From positions 208,455-272,454 of the forward strand of contig NZ_WTUZ01000016.1 in the NCBI RefSeq assembly GCF_009882985.1: 64,000 nucleotides of DNA, given 5' to 3'. This DNA is from Paenibacillus silvestris. GTDB lineage: Bacteria > Bacillota > Bacilli > Paenibacillales > NBRC-103111. The translations under genes and the position numbers were made by a program. Under the pieces are notes generated by a model. It was given only the letters and a program-made list of their open reading frames with translations. It made no database searches and had not been told where the DNA came from. Numbering within the stretch: the first letter of the stretch is position 1; every line of letters begins with the position of its first letter. This document shows, in pieces, positions 1 to 9,234 of this stretch.

Positions 1-1082
1 GCGATGCCGGGGTCATCATTCCATGGACTCTGTATGTGATGTATGGGGATACACGCATATTGGAAACGAATTACAAAGCGATGGCCGATTGGGTGAACTA
101 TCTTCGGGACAACAGTGAAGATTACGTGCGTCCAGATTATGCCAACTATGGCGATTGGTTATCGATTGATGCGGATACACCCAAGGAAGTATTAGCAACG
201 GCTTATTTTGCCTATAGCACACAGTTGTTGGCCAAAATCGCCGGGGTTCTGGGTCGCAAAGACGATCAGATCCAATATGAGACGTTGTTTGCGGCGATTG
301 CCCAAGCATTTCGGGATGCATTTGTGGGCAGTGATGGCCGAATTCACGGGGAAACGCAGGCTGTGTATGTGCTTTCGCTGCAATTCAACCTGCTGACCGA
401 TGAGCAGAACAAGCTGGCAATCGAGTACCTGACGACAGATATCCGCACACGAGGTGACCGTTTGTCAACGGGCTTTCTCGGAGTCGGATATCTGCTTCCG
501 GCACTAACCGAGCATAGGAAGTTGGATGTTGCTTATACGCTGCTTACTCAGGAGGAATTCCCATCCTGGATGTATTCCATTAAACATGGAGCAACAACGA
601 TCTGGGAACGTTGGGACGGCTGGACGGAACACAAGGGGTTCCAGACGCCGTCCATGAACTCCTTTAACCACTATTCCCTTGGCTCAGTAGGGGAGTGGAT
701 GTTCCGATATATGGCTGGTATCGAGGCTGATCCTGCTGCGCCAGGCTTTAAACACACGATCATTCGGCCAAGGCCTGGTGGAAGCTTAGACAGGGTCAAA
801 GCAAGCTATGACTCTTTGTATGGAACTATTGAGGTGGCTTGGCATTTATCCGCGTCGTCATCAGTTTTCCGGATCGAAGTGACGATACCCGTCAATTCGA
901 CGGCTACGATCTATGTACCTGGCCGGGTGTACGCCATCGATGGCGTGAAAGGGACATCAGGATCTTGGGAGATCGAAGGCTGCCAGCCGCTTGAAAGTAC
1001 GGAAGACGAAAGCTGCTTCAAACTTGGAGCAGGTCGTTACATCTTTGAAAGTGATTTGTTAGCAGTCCAGGCTTCTGTTTAA
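1..1082 (+). CDS. Alpha-L-rhamnosidase, GH78 family (C-terminal part)
   Basis: The left window edge cuts this gene. The reading frame is open from base 3 and ends at 1082, so at least 360 C-terminal residues are present. The visible part is the (alpha/alpha)6 catalytic barrel followed by a small beta-sandwich. It contains the GDWLSID stretch and the TTIWERWDGW motif; in GH78 enzymes the Glu of that last motif is the general base. The family hydrolyses terminal alpha-L-rhamnose from plant polysaccharides and glycosides. The N-terminal domains and the general acid lie outside the window. No signal peptide can be judged. It is followed 38 bp later by an oxidoreductase in the same direction, which fits an intracellular sugar-processing operon. 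The family call is firm; the natural substrate (pectin side chain or glycoside) is inference. Confidence 0.9.
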   Translation, partial: DAGVIIPWTLYVMYGDTRILETNYKAMADWVNYLRDNSEDYVRPDYANYGDWLSIDADTPKEVLATAYFAYSTQLLAKIAGVLGRKDDQIQYETLFAAIAQAFRDAFVGSDGRIHGETQAVYVLSLQFNLLTDEQNKLAIEYLTTDIRTRGDRLSTGFLGVGYLLPALTEHRKLDVAYTLLTQEEFPSWMYSIKHGATTIWERWDGWTEHKGFQTPSMNSFNHYSLGSVGEWMFRYMAGIEADPAAPGFKHTIIRPRPGGSLDRVKASYDSLYGTIEVAWHLSASSSVFRIEVTIPVNSTATIYVPGRVYAIDGVKGTSGSWEIEGCQPLESTEDESCFKLGAGRYIFESDLLAVQASV

Positions 1083-1120
1083 GGTCGATTTTACTATTCT
1101 TATCAAAAGGGTGAAAGACA

Positions 1121-2407
1121 TTGACGACGAGGAAAAAGTACGTATTAGTAGGAGCCGGCGGGCGAGCACGGTTCTTTTATTCCGCGATTGCAGGGGATTT
1201 TCGGGGAACGACGGAGCTGCTGGCCTTCTGTGACATTAACCAGACACGTATGGATTACGCGAACCAGCAATTGCAGCAGAAATTTGACTACCCAGAGGTG
1301 CGAACCTATAAACCGGATGCCTTCGACCAAATGATCGAAATTGAGAAACCGGATGCTGTCATCGTCACGAGCGTTGACAGAACCCACCATACCTACATCA
1401 TTCGTGCGATGGAATTAGGCTGTGATGTGATAACAGAGAAGCCGATGACAATTGACGAGGAGAAGTGCCGTCAAATTCTTGAAACGGTAGAGAAGACCGG
1501 ACGAAACGTGCGTGTTACATTCAATTATCGCTACGCGCCACATCATACGAAAGTGCGAGAGCTGATTGAAGGAGGCGTCATTGGACAGGTTAACTCTGTC
1601 CACTTCGAGTGGCTGCTCAATACCAAACACGGCGCTGATTATTTCCGCAGATGGCATCGTAACAAGAGCAACAGTGGAGGGCTCCTCGTACACAAATCGA
1701 CGCATCACTTCGATCTAGTCAGCTTCTGGATCGGGTCCGAGCCGGATACCGTCTTTGCTCTTGGCGATCTGCTCTTTTATGGACGCGAAAACGCTGAAAA
1801 GCGCGGTGTAACTCAGTTCTATGATCGAGCAACGGGCAATCCGCTTGCGGAAGATGATCCTTTTGCTCTCCATCTGGATCGCAATGGACGGCTGAAGGCG
1901 ATGTATTTAGATGCCGAGCACGAGGATGGCTACCATCGCGATCAAAACGTCTTCGGAGACGGCATCAGCATTGAGGATACCATGGGTGTCATGGTTCGCT
2001 ATAAAAACAAAGCGATATTGACCTATTCGTTAAATGCCTATTCGCCATGGGAAGGTTACCGGATTGCTTTTAATGGGACGAAAGGCCGTATCGAGATGAC
2101 GATTATGGAACAATCCTATGTCAATTCAGGTGGAGACAAAGCGCTAGAAGGAGCGATAAAAAATAAGGAAATACGCGTCTTTCCTATGTTTGACCGCCCC
2201 TATGAGGTGAACGTAGAAACGGGTGTTGGTGGGCACGGTGGAGGAGATCCTGTGCTGCTGAACGACATCTTTGGCGAACCGGCAGAGGACCGCTTTAGGA
2301 GGGCTGCGAATCATGTGGACGGTGCCCGTTCCATCCTGGTTGGCATAGCCGCGAACCGCGCGATTCGGACTGGGCAACCTGTCAAAGTTGCTGATTTGTT
2401 AAAATAA
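1121..2407 (+). CDS. Gfo/Idh/MocA-family NAD(P)-dependent oxidoreductase
   Basis: A 428-residue protein with an N-terminal Rossmann fold (VGAGGRAR near residue 10) and the family's E-K-P motif at residues 106-108, where Lys107 should contact cofactor and substrate. The C-terminal alpha/beta domain carries HKSTHHFD, which matches the conserved catalytic His region. Members oxidise or reduce sugars, inositols and their derivatives in the cytoplasm. The start is a TTG preceded by AAAAGGGTG at suitable spacing. No membrane segment or signal is visible. It lies 38 bp downstream of the GH78 gene and is probably co-transcribed, so it may modify the released sugar. The exact substrate cannot be read from the sequence. 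Confidence 0.88.
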   Translation: MTTRKKYVLVGAGGRARFFYSAIAGDFRGTTELLAFCDINQTRMDYANQQLQQKFDYPEVRTYKPDAFDQMIEIEKPDAVIVTSVDRTHHTYIIRAMELGCDVITEKPMTIDEEKCRQILETVEKTGRNVRVTFNYRYAPHHTKVRELIEGGVIGQVNSVHFEWLLNTKHGADYFRRWHRNKSNSGGLLVHKSTHHFDLVSFWIGSEPDTVFALGDLLFYGRENAEKRGVTQFYDRATGNPLAEDDPFALHLDRNGRLKAMYLDAEHEDGYHRDQNVFGDGISIEDTMGVMVRYKNKAILTYSLNAYSPWEGYRIAFNGTKGRIEMTIMEQSYVNSGGDKALEGAIKNKEIRVFPMFDRPYEVNVETGVGGHGGGDPVLLNDIFGEPAEDRFRRAANHVDGARSILVGIAANRAIRTGQPVKVADLLK

Positions 2408-2456
2408 GTTATAAAGGATTGCCTTCCTCTGGGAATCTCGGGGGAGGGCAGGGCGG

Positions 2457-2637
2457 TGGGAACTACAGGACGCTATATCATGGAAAAATGCCCTTTAGGC
2501 ACTCGAATGGGAACTACGGTCCGTTATTTTCACATTGTGAATAGAAAAATGCTCAAAAACCATGAAATAAGAGCCTGTAGTTCCCCCTCGGCTGTTAAAT
2601 CCCATCATTTTCTCGGAATAGCGCCCTACAGTTCCTC
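2457..2637. repeat. Four-box intergenic element, family A (copy 1)
   Basis: Four copies of a box of the form GGGAACTACAGGACGCTAT. Box 1 is at 2457-2476 and box 2 at 2508-2527 on the plus strand. Box 3 is at 2567-2586 and box 4 at 2618-2637 on the minus strand. Start-to-start distances are 51, 59 and 51 bp. Box 1 can pair with box 4 and box 2 with box 3, giving a nested dyad. The element fills almost the whole gap between two convergent genes, where no separate terminator was recognised. Family A recurs at 9235-9412 with the same spacing. Box coordinates were read directly; function is unknown. Confidence 0.8.
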
Positions 2638-2715
2638 CTAGCTAGTACCAGGGTGTCACATCGCAGCCGCGGTGGGGGTTATCACTTTACAATTGTAAAG
2701 TTCCTACACCACGGC

Positions 2716-3585
2716 CTATCGGTTTACCCGGAAGTGCGACGGACTCTTGCCCATAACGGTCTTAAACGCCCGGCTAAAAGTGTGGATATTAGCAAACCCC
2801 AGCTGCTCAGCGATCTGACTCAAGGGAGTGTTGGAAAATTGAATGCTATTTTTGGCTCTTTCCATGCGAATGTGCTGATGGTACTGGATGGGTGTCATTT
2901 GAAACATCGTTTTGAATAGATGAATGAGATGAAATTTACTCACATGAAACTTCTCCGATAACTCATCGAGGGTCACATTCTGATTGACATGACGATCAAT
3001 ATAAGTGCGAATTTCGGATAGAAATTCGACCTGTCCCTCTTTGTTTGTTTTGCCGCCATAATATTGTTCGCGTAATAAAATAGCCAGCAGATCAAGCATT
3101 GCGCTTTTGACACGGAGCTCATAATAGGGAGGCTTGGTTTCATGCTCACGGATGAGATCGAGCAGCACCTGCTCCAAGTGGGTGGCATCTCGTGCCCGAA
3201 AATAATTCGGGATGAAATGAGGAGGTGACGAAAGCAAGTCCTTTCGAAACCATCCTTTTTCTTTGTCATTCATCTGATCGATGGACTTAAACGAAACGGT
3301 AACCTCTTGGCTATTCGGCAGAGCGTTAAGATCGAAATGGACATGCGGCTGCCGAATCGTGTGTGTCCCTATTGATTTAATAGCGTGTCGCTCACCTGGC
3401 TTAAAAAAGAAAACATCCCCTGGACGCCCTTCATAAATTTGCTCTTCCACCCTCACTTCTAGATGACCTTCCATCAGGAACAGCAGTTCATAATCCCAAA
3501 TCATACGTTCTTCAATGGTCCACGGAGTCTCGATAACACTATCCATCGCGACTCGGATATAAGGCGAAATTTGATCTAGTTCCAT
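2716..3585 (-). CDS. AraC-family transcriptional regulator with cupin sensor domain
   Basis: A 289-residue protein. Residues 1-150 form a cupin-like ligand-binding domain (the G-x-x-x-x-GDVFFFKPGERHAI signature near residue 55). The last 100 residues form two helix-turn-helix motifs typical of AraC/XylS (LDELSEKFHVSKFHL and LSQIAEQLGFANIHTFSRAFK). It is transcribed away from the GH172-like gene that starts 116 bp away, so it probably controls that gene and perhaps itself in response to a sugar. The ribosome site GAGGTGAT lies just before the ATG on the minus strand. It ends beside the family A repeat. The regulator class is firm; the ligand is unknown. Confidence 0.9.
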   Translation of the reverse strand: MELDQISPYIRVAMDSVIETPWTIEERMIWDYELLFLMEGHLEVRVEEQIYEGRPGDVFFFKPGERHAIKSIGTHTIRQPHVHFDLNALPNSQEVTVSFKSIDQMNDKEKGWFRKDLLSSPPHFIPNYFRARDATHLEQVLLDLIREHETKPPYYELRVKSAMLDLLAILLREQYYGGKTNKEGQVEFLSEIRTYIDRHVNQNVTLDELSEKFHVSKFHLIHLFKTMFQMTPIQYHQHIRMERAKNSIQFSNTPLSQIAEQLGFANIHTFSRAFKTVMGKSPSHFRVNR

Positions 3586-3701
3586 CCTATCACCTCAGCA
3601 ATATATGGTAAGTAAATCGGCAATCTATGCTAAATAAATGTGGATAGAACGCTTTATAATGGATATAGGTACAACAATATATGATACATGAGGTGATGGA
3701 C

Positions 3702-4808
3702 ATGCTGCAACTGCATGGTTTGGGAAATGGCTTAACTACGGCTCCTCTCGTGACAAACGGGCGGACACGTTCCATTACGGCGGAGAATCCGACGGGGGAG
3801 AAGGGGCAAGGAGGCAAAGCAGCCAGCAATTTAGGGACTGCTAGAAAAGGTCGTCCCTGCATCGATTTAAAACAAGGTGAGACGGCTACGCTTGCACATA
3901 TACAGGGTGCTGGTGTTCTTCAGCACTTTTGGATTACCGTTACCGATAAAACAGGTGCCAAAGGACATCCTGCACAGTTTGTACTTCGTGACCTTGTGCT
4001 CAGAATGTATTGGGATGACGAAGAAACGCCATCCGTTGAAGTGCCGCTTGGTGATTTCTTCTGCAATGGCTTCGCCAGACGAACTAACGTCAACTCGCTG
4101 CCGATTTCTGTTAATCCGACAGGCGGGATGAACTGCTATTTCGCGATGCCGTTTCGGACCTCAGCGAAAATTACGATTGAAAATCAGCACGCCTATGACA
4201 TTGGCGGATTTTTCTATACATTTAACTACACCCTTGTTGATGAGTTGCCCGAGAATGCGGCCTATTTCCATGCACAATGGCGGAGGGAGCGACTGACGGA
4301 GATTGGCAAGGATTACACCATTCTGGACAATGTCAAAGGTACCGGTCAATTTGTGGGTACATACTTGGCGTGGGCAGCGCTTGAAAGGAACTGGTGGGGA
4401 GAAGGCGAGATGAAATTCTATATGGATGGCGATGTGGAGTGGCCGACCATTTGCGGGACTGGGACCGAAGATTATGTGGGTGGCGCTTGGTGCTTCTCCA
4501 ATTTGAAAACGGGCGAGCCTGAGTCTTATTCCACGCCATATTTAGGCTATACGTACTATAAAGAAACGACCGACATTGATCCATGGTATGGACATCAGGT
4601 GCCTATGCATGGGATGTATCGCTGGCATTTGCCCGATCCTATCCGCTTTGAGAGCGATCTGAAAGTAACGATTCAACAAATTGGCCATGATCACGCGCAA
4701 TTATTTGAGAGATCTGATGATGTTTCTTCGGTCGCTTACTGGTATCAGATGGAGCCTCATGCGGATTTCCCGGTTCTGCTACCGGTAGAGATGAGATGGC
4801 CTAGATAA
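3702..4808 (+). CDS. DUF2961 / GH172-family protein (fructofuranosidase or arabinofuranosidase-type)
   Basis: A 368-residue protein matching the DUF2961 family, now glycoside hydrolase family 172, whose members act on difructose dianhydrides, alpha-fructofuranosides or D-arabinofuranosides. The conserved CGTGTEDYVGGAW motif in the C-terminal half and the glycine- and aromatic-rich beta-sandwich pattern support this; the acidic residue in GTED is probably catalytic by analogy. I prefer ATG 3702 because AGGTG lies six bases before it; an in-frame ATG at 3681 would add seven residues. No signal peptide is visible, so it is cytoplasmic. The AraC gene diverges upstream, and an extended stem with a T-tract follows the stop. 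The family is likely; the precise reaction is open. Confidence 0.8.
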   Translation: MLQLHGLGNGLTTAPLVTNGRTRSITAENPTGEKGQGGKAASNLGTARKGRPCIDLKQGETATLAHIQGAGVLQHFWITVTDKTGAKGHPAQFVLRDLVLRMYWDDEETPSVEVPLGDFFCNGFARRTNVNSLPISVNPTGGMNCYFAMPFRTSAKITIENQHAYDIGGFFYTFNYTLVDELPENAAYFHAQWRRERLTEIGKDYTILDNVKGTGQFVGTYLAWAALERNWWGEGEMKFYMDGDVEWPTICGTGTEDYVGGAWCFSNLKTGEPESYSTPYLGYTYYKETTDIDPWYGHQVPMHGMYRWHLPDPIRFESDLKVTIQQIGHDHAQLFERSDDVSSVAYWYQMEPHADFPVLLPVEMRWPR

Positions 4809-4874
4809 TTGCAAGGTGTGTATGTTCTATTCCGCGGTGCTTGATCGTCAGGTATTTATGCAACGAAACCCTAT

Positions 4875-4922
4875 AGAGGTTGTCTCTGGAGGCTACATGG
4901 CCAAGGAGATAATCTCTTTTTT
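4875..4922 (+). terminator. Rho-independent terminator after the GH172-like gene
   Basis: AGAGGTTGTCTC at 4875-4886 can pair with GAGATAATCTCT at 4906-4917 (10 Watson-Crick pairs plus two G-U), followed by a run of T to 4922. Confidence 0.65.
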
Positions 4923-5095
4923 GCGCCTTTAAGTTTAATAGAACTTGCGTAATTGAGAGAGAATGAGCACAATATAGTACATTGGTTTTATATTTATTGG
5001 GCAGAGGAGTATGGTATAATTTACTAAAATAGGATTGAATTCAAGATCTGAGTCGATATCGTACCGAATGATGAGCAAAAAATGAGGAGAATCAT

Positions 5096-6688
5096 ATGGA
5101 ACTATGGATCGAGGAATCCCGCCAAAGGTGCTTGCAGCAAGGTTTGGACCCCACCACAATACCTGTACCCGGTTTAACGTTGACGGCCAAACAGCTGCAA
5201 GAAGAGAAGCATAAGTATCGGAAGATTCTAGTGGTAACTAATTATTTTGCAGAGAAATTATTAGCCTTCTTGTCAGGGACACCTCATCTCATCGTCGTAA
5301 CGAATGATACAGGTTATATCCTAGATAATTATGGCGATGAGACGATGAAGTCGACAATCAATAGGCTGGGCATTCAAGAAGGCATCAAGTGTGATGAAGA
5401 ATTTATGGGCACTAATGTGGTAGCGCTTGCTTTGCTTGAGCAGAAACCCATTCAGATCATCGGTAAAGAGCATTATCATAAGATGTTGGAGGAAAGTGCC
5501 TGTTATTGTGTTCCCTTCCACTTTTCCAATTTCCATAACTTATCAGGCGCCATTTCCATCATGACGTCAGTCGAGCATCATCATCCTACGTATCTAGCTC
5601 TGCTTACTAATATGGTAGATTCTATCGAGCGTGAGTTGTCACTGCGACTCGCTAATCATAATCAGAGCCTGATCCAGCAGCTTGTGGTGAACAATATGCG
5701 CAATGGGATCATTATGACGGATGAACGAGGGATCATAACCGAATTTAATGCTTATGCGGAGAAAATTACGGGAAGAAACAGGAAGAGTGTGACAGGCACA
5801 CCGGTATTTCCGTTTGAACATTTTGGCAGTTATTTTTATCAAGCTCTGAAATATCGCAAACAAAGTGAAAATATTGAGCTTACCTTTCGCTATTCCTTGG
5901 ATCAAGAAAATGTGTGTCTCTTTGATGTGTTGCCCATCCTCAATGAACAAGGTGAATTGTTAGGTGCCTTCGCTCAGTTTCGCGATATTACAGACCGTGT
6001 GATCCTAGAGCGCCAGTGGATTAACTCGGAGAAATTTTCAGCTATCGGCAAACTGGCGGCAGGTTTAGCACATGAGATCAGGAATCCGCTTACAGCCATC
6101 ATTGGTTTTTTTCAGCTCAGTAAACAATCTAACGATCCCAGCAAATTATGGAGTTACGTTCATTTAATTGAAACAGAGCTTCAAAGTATGAAGCAGCTTG
6201 TATCCGATTTTGTCGTTATGGCCAAGCCAAGCACACCGGAGCGAAAAGCCGTGAACATGCAAGAGTTTCTAAAGGATACCGTACGATTCATGGATAGTCA
6301 GGCTATTCTCAAAAACACCTCCATCACGGCGATTATGGATAACGCCTTAACAGTTGCGATGATCGACCCTTCCCAGATTAAACAGGTCCTCATTAATCTT
6401 ATCCAGAATGCCATCGAATCGATCGGAAAAAATGGGACCATTCAGCTTTCCGCAGAGCTCTCACATGATCATCATAGCTTTAGAATCAGCATTGAAGATA
6501 ATGGCATCGGCATGACCAAGGAAGAATTGGATCAAATTCTGAACCCGTTTTTTACAACCAAAGAGAATGGATTAGGACTGGGCTTATCTATTTGTTATCG
6601 AATTATCGAAAATCACAAAGGAACCATAACAGCAACCTCTCGTAAAGGCTACGGGACACGGTTTGAAGTTACGTTACCATTAGATTGA
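5096..6688 (+). CDS. Soluble GAF-PAS sensor histidine kinase
   Basis: A 530-residue protein with no membrane segment. Residues 1-180 resemble the N-terminal GAF domain of AcoR-type activators (GTNVVALALLEQKPIQI, then LSGAISIM). Residues 195-310 form a PAS domain with the start of a PAC-like tail. Residues 312-375 form the HisKA dimerisation domain with His326 in AHEIRNPL. Residues 410-530 form a HATPase with the N box (LINLIQNAIES), G1 (DNGIGM) and G2 (GLGLGLSICYR). It should autophosphorylate on His326 and pass phosphate to a response regulator, but none is next to it. It resembles the soluble sporulation or metabolic kinases of bacilli. A ribosome site AGGAGA precedes the ATG. The kinase call is firm; the signal is unknown. 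Confidence 0.92.
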   Translation: MELWIEESRQRCLQQGLDPTTIPVPGLTLTAKQLQEEKHKYRKILVVTNYFAEKLLAFLSGTPHLIVVTNDTGYILDNYGDETMKSTINRLGIQEGIKCDEEFMGTNVVALALLEQKPIQIIGKEHYHKMLEESACYCVPFHFSNFHNLSGAISIMTSVEHHHPTYLALLTNMVDSIERELSLRLANHNQSLIQQLVVNNMRNGIIMTDERGIITEFNAYAEKITGRNRKSVTGTPVFPFEHFGSYFYQALKYRKQSENIELTFRYSLDQENVCLFDVLPILNEQGELLGAFAQFRDITDRVILERQWINSEKFSAIGKLAAGLAHEIRNPLTAIIGFFQLSKQSNDPSKLWSYVHLIETELQSMKQLVSDFVVMAKPSTPERKAVNMQEFLKDTVRFMDSQAILKNTSITAIMDNALTVAMIDPSQIKQVLINLIQNAIESIGKNGTIQLSAELSHDHHSFRISIEDNGIGMTKEELDQILNPFFTTKENGLGLGLSICYRIIENHKGTITATSRKGYGTRFEVTLPLD

Positions 6689-6716
6689 TTCGTTGATAAA
6701 CGGGAGAAACGCCTTG

Positions 6717-6743
6717 CTCACTTCAGTTGAAGTGAGTTTTTTA
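6717..6743 (+). terminator. Rho-independent terminator after the histidine kinase
   Basis: CTCACTTC and GAAGTGAG form a perfect 8-bp stem around a four-base loop and are followed by six T. Confidence 0.85.
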
Positions 6744-6834
6744 TTTCAGCGATTATGATGTTTGGTTGCTCTAAAATGGAAATTTGTATGGTAGTCAGCA
6801 TAATTGTACCCTAGGCGTTGATTCCCTAATTCTA

Positions 6835-6863
6835 TATAATAAGTTGTGGAGTAAGCGCTCTCA
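6835..6863 (+). promoter_or_regulatory. -10 element and candidate CcpA cre site upstream of the membrane AraC regulator
   Basis: TATAAT at 6835-6840 is followed at 6850-6863 by AGTAAGCGCTCTCA, which matches the cre pattern TGWAARCGYTWWCA at all but two positions. A site just downstream of the -10 fits carbon catabolite repression by CcpA. No convincing -35 was seen. A similar site lies at 9628-9641. Confidence 0.45.
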
Positions 6864-6881
6864 TAGAAAGGGGAGTTATCA

Positions 6882-9188
6882 GTGCCCAAATTCTCAGGCG
6901 TGTTTCGGAAGTTTCTATTTTCGTACATCCTTATTTTAATCATTCCCAGTATCGCGGGGTACATGTCATACCGCACCTCCATTGCTGTCACGCAGTCCAT
7001 TTCGATTGAAAACAATGTGACGCAACTGCAGAAAAGTCAGGAGATTTTGGAGCGCAGAATGGCTGAGGTGGAGAGCTTCACAAGGCAGCTGGCTTTGAAT
7101 CAGGATCTAAGTGTACTTTTGAATGAAAGCGTAATAGATCAGAAAACCAATGTGTATGGGATATGGAAAATATCCAAGGATATTATGGCTTATAGTCAGA
7201 CTAATGACTTTCTGAAGCACTTTTTTATTTATTTCACCAAGGTTAACGTCCTTGTGACGCCTGGGAACGCTTATTTTCGACCGGAACATTATTATCAGAC
7301 ATCGCATTATACCAATCTTTCCTTAGATGAATGGAAAAAAAACATTCTAGAAAAAACGCATAGCAGTGAAATTATGCCGCTGAGTCCGTTCATTACAGGT
7401 GGAACACAAACTTCTGTTATTACTTTCATGCAATCGCTTCCACTAGACAGTTTCAGTGACTCTTCTCCAGCTACGGTTGTTACGATTATTGATGAAAAAA
7501 CGATTAACAGCGTGTTATCCGGCTTGCGAAATGACACGGGAAGCTGGATGTACATTAGCGACGCACAAGGACATACCATTAGCTCTCAGGGAATTACTCA
7601 GCCGGAAATTGAACAGCTCTCTGCGGATTCGCACTTCAATAAAGAGTCCATCAGCCAATTTTATAAAGATGATCTTGTAATCAAAATTCGTTCCAAATCA
7701 ACAGGTTGGGTCTACAGTACGGGGATTCCAAGACATGTTTTAATGGAGAATGCGAATAAAATTAAGTATATCACCTGGTCGGTAACGGGGGCTGCCCTGT
7801 TGATAGGGCTACTTGTAGGCTACTTGCTTTCGTACCGTAACACGCTTCCAATCAATAGGCTGCTTCAGGTCATGAAAGAGCACTTTGGCAAGGAAGCGGC
7901 ACTAGCACGCAATGAATATGATTTTATACAGGGGAACATTTCGAATATTCTGATGAACAGCAAGCACTTAGAATCCGAGCTCAAGCGTCAGCTTCCATTG
8001 ATTCGGGATGCGTTCTACAAGCGACTAATTGCAGGAGAGTTTCAAACGAAAGAAGAGATCATGTCTGCGGCTGCTCAGGCGGATACTGGTGTCAGCTTCA
8101 ATTCCGGATACACAGGTATTGTGCAAATCAATGGGTACTCCGATATGGAAAGCGTTGAAATTCTGAATGAATTGAGCGCTGCCAGATTGATTCTGAAACA
8201 AATTTTGATGGAAGATGAAAGTCGTGTACTTGTTCATATGACCGATTTGGGTTCAGATCGATTGGTTCTCCTTTTTACATCTGGCGATCAAGAAGCTGTG
8301 GAGGAAGTCAGCAAAGAGGATATCGAGGCGCTCTTGAGCAGGCTTGTCAATCTTGCCTTTGGTGAATATCGCATTACGATAACAGCTGGGATAAGCGATC
8401 CTTTCACCTCTGTTATGGAGGTTAGCCGTTCCTACGAGCAAGCTCGGCAAGCCTTGGAAAACGCCATATATATGAACAAAAAAGGAATCGTATGGTTGGG
8501 CGATACACGGATTGAGAGCAATACCTACTATTATCCCATCGATTTGGAGCTGCGATTGATTAGCACAATTAGAGCAGGCGATGAAGAGGAAGCAGGACGT
8601 ATCGTCAAGTCAATGATCGAGCAGAATACGGAGAATCGTGAGCTTTCCATGGAGATGAAGCACCAGTTCATCGGGGAATTGAAGGGAACGCTGCTCAAGC
8701 TGCTCGATCAGAAAGCGATTATGGAATCCCACTCCTTCGAGAAAATCAAAAATCGCATCATAGCTATTGTGACCAGTGAATCCATCGAACTTATTTCCCG
8801 AGAAATAAATGAGATTATTGCGGACATGTGCGGTCTTATCACGAGTAAAAAGAATGATGCTCACTCTCGAACGGTGAAACAAATTAATGAATTTATCGCA
8901 GCGAGATATGCAGATCCAGATCTTAATTTGTACCGAATTGCGGAGCATGTAGAGCGGCCTGAGAAATACATCTCCCAGCTGTATAAAGAGGTGACGGGGA
9001 CGAACTTATCCGATCATCTGGAGAAAGTTCGTATGGATCACGCAGCGAGTCTTCTGAAAAGAAACCAGTACAACGTCGACGAAATTGCTTCGCATGTCGG
9101 CTACAACAGTTCACATTCTTTCCGCCGGGCTTTTAAGCGAGTGATGGGCGTTTCGCCAAGCTCGTTCAGACAATCGGTCGAGGAATAA
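6882..9188 (+). CDS. Membrane-anchored AraC-family regulator (Cache-like sensor, HTH_18)
   Basis: A 768-residue protein with one N-terminal membrane helix (residues about 9-28), an extracellular sensor domain of about 260 residues, a second membrane helix near residues 298-320, a cytoplasmic linker, and a C-terminal AraC double helix-turn-helix (LYRIAEHVERPEKYISQLYK and VDEIASHVGYNSSHSFRRAFK). This is the one-component form common in Paenibacillus beside Lpl-type transporters, where an outside sugar signal is passed directly to DNA. The start is GTG with GGGGAG before it. It sits upstream of the two-permease and lipoprotein importer at 9670-13281 and is the probable activator of that operon. 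A candidate cre site lies in its promoter. The architecture is clear; the ligand is inference. Confidence 0.9.
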   Translation: MPKFSGVFRKFLFSYILILIIPSIAGYMSYRTSIAVTQSISIENNVTQLQKSQEILERRMAEVESFTRQLALNQDLSVLLNESVIDQKTNVYGIWKISKDIMAYSQTNDFLKHFFIYFTKVNVLVTPGNAYFRPEHYYQTSHYTNLSLDEWKKNILEKTHSSEIMPLSPFITGGTQTSVITFMQSLPLDSFSDSSPATVVTIIDEKTINSVLSGLRNDTGSWMYISDAQGHTISSQGITQPEIEQLSADSHFNKESISQFYKDDLVIKIRSKSTGWVYSTGIPRHVLMENANKIKYITWSVTGAALLIGLLVGYLLSYRNTLPINRLLQVMKEHFGKEAALARNEYDFIQGNISNILMNSKHLESELKRQLPLIRDAFYKRLIAGEFQTKEEIMSAAAQADTGVSFNSGYTGIVQINGYSDMESVEILNELSAARLILKQILMEDESRVLVHMTDLGSDRLVLLFTSGDQEAVEEVSKEDIEALLSRLVNLAFGEYRITITAGISDPFTSVMEVSRSYEQARQALENAIYMNKKGIVWLGDTRIESNTYYYPIDLELRLISTIRAGDEEEAGRIVKSMIEQNTENRELSMEMKHQFIGELKGTLLKLLDQKAIMESHSFEKIKNRIIAIVTSESIELISREINEIIADMCGLITSKKNDAHSRTVKQINEFIAARYADPDLNLYRIAEHVERPEKYISQLYKEVTGTNLSDHLEKVRMDHAASLLKRNQYNVDEIASHVGYNSSHSFRRAFKRVMGVSPSSFRQSVEE

Positions 9189-9191
9189 TAC

Positions 9192-9224
9192 AAAAACCTA
9201 ACTGCTGCTGCGGTTAGGTTTTTT
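9192..9224 (+). terminator. Rho-independent terminator
   Basis: AACCTAAC and GTTAGGTT flank a GC-rich loop, with A before and a T-run after, so it may work in both directions. Confidence 0.85.
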
Positions 9225-9234
9225 ATTATTTAGA

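Noticed and set aside
2457-2637. CRISPR-like array (four boxes of about 20 bp with 31-bp gaps)
   Set aside because: Half of the boxes are inverted, boxes differ from each other, the number is always four, and no cas gene is present. The same holds for the other six elements.
2456-2919. Two short plus-strand open frames after the oxidoreductase
   Set aside because: The first coincides with the family A element and the second runs antisense into the AraC gene; neither has a ribosome site or protein-like composition.
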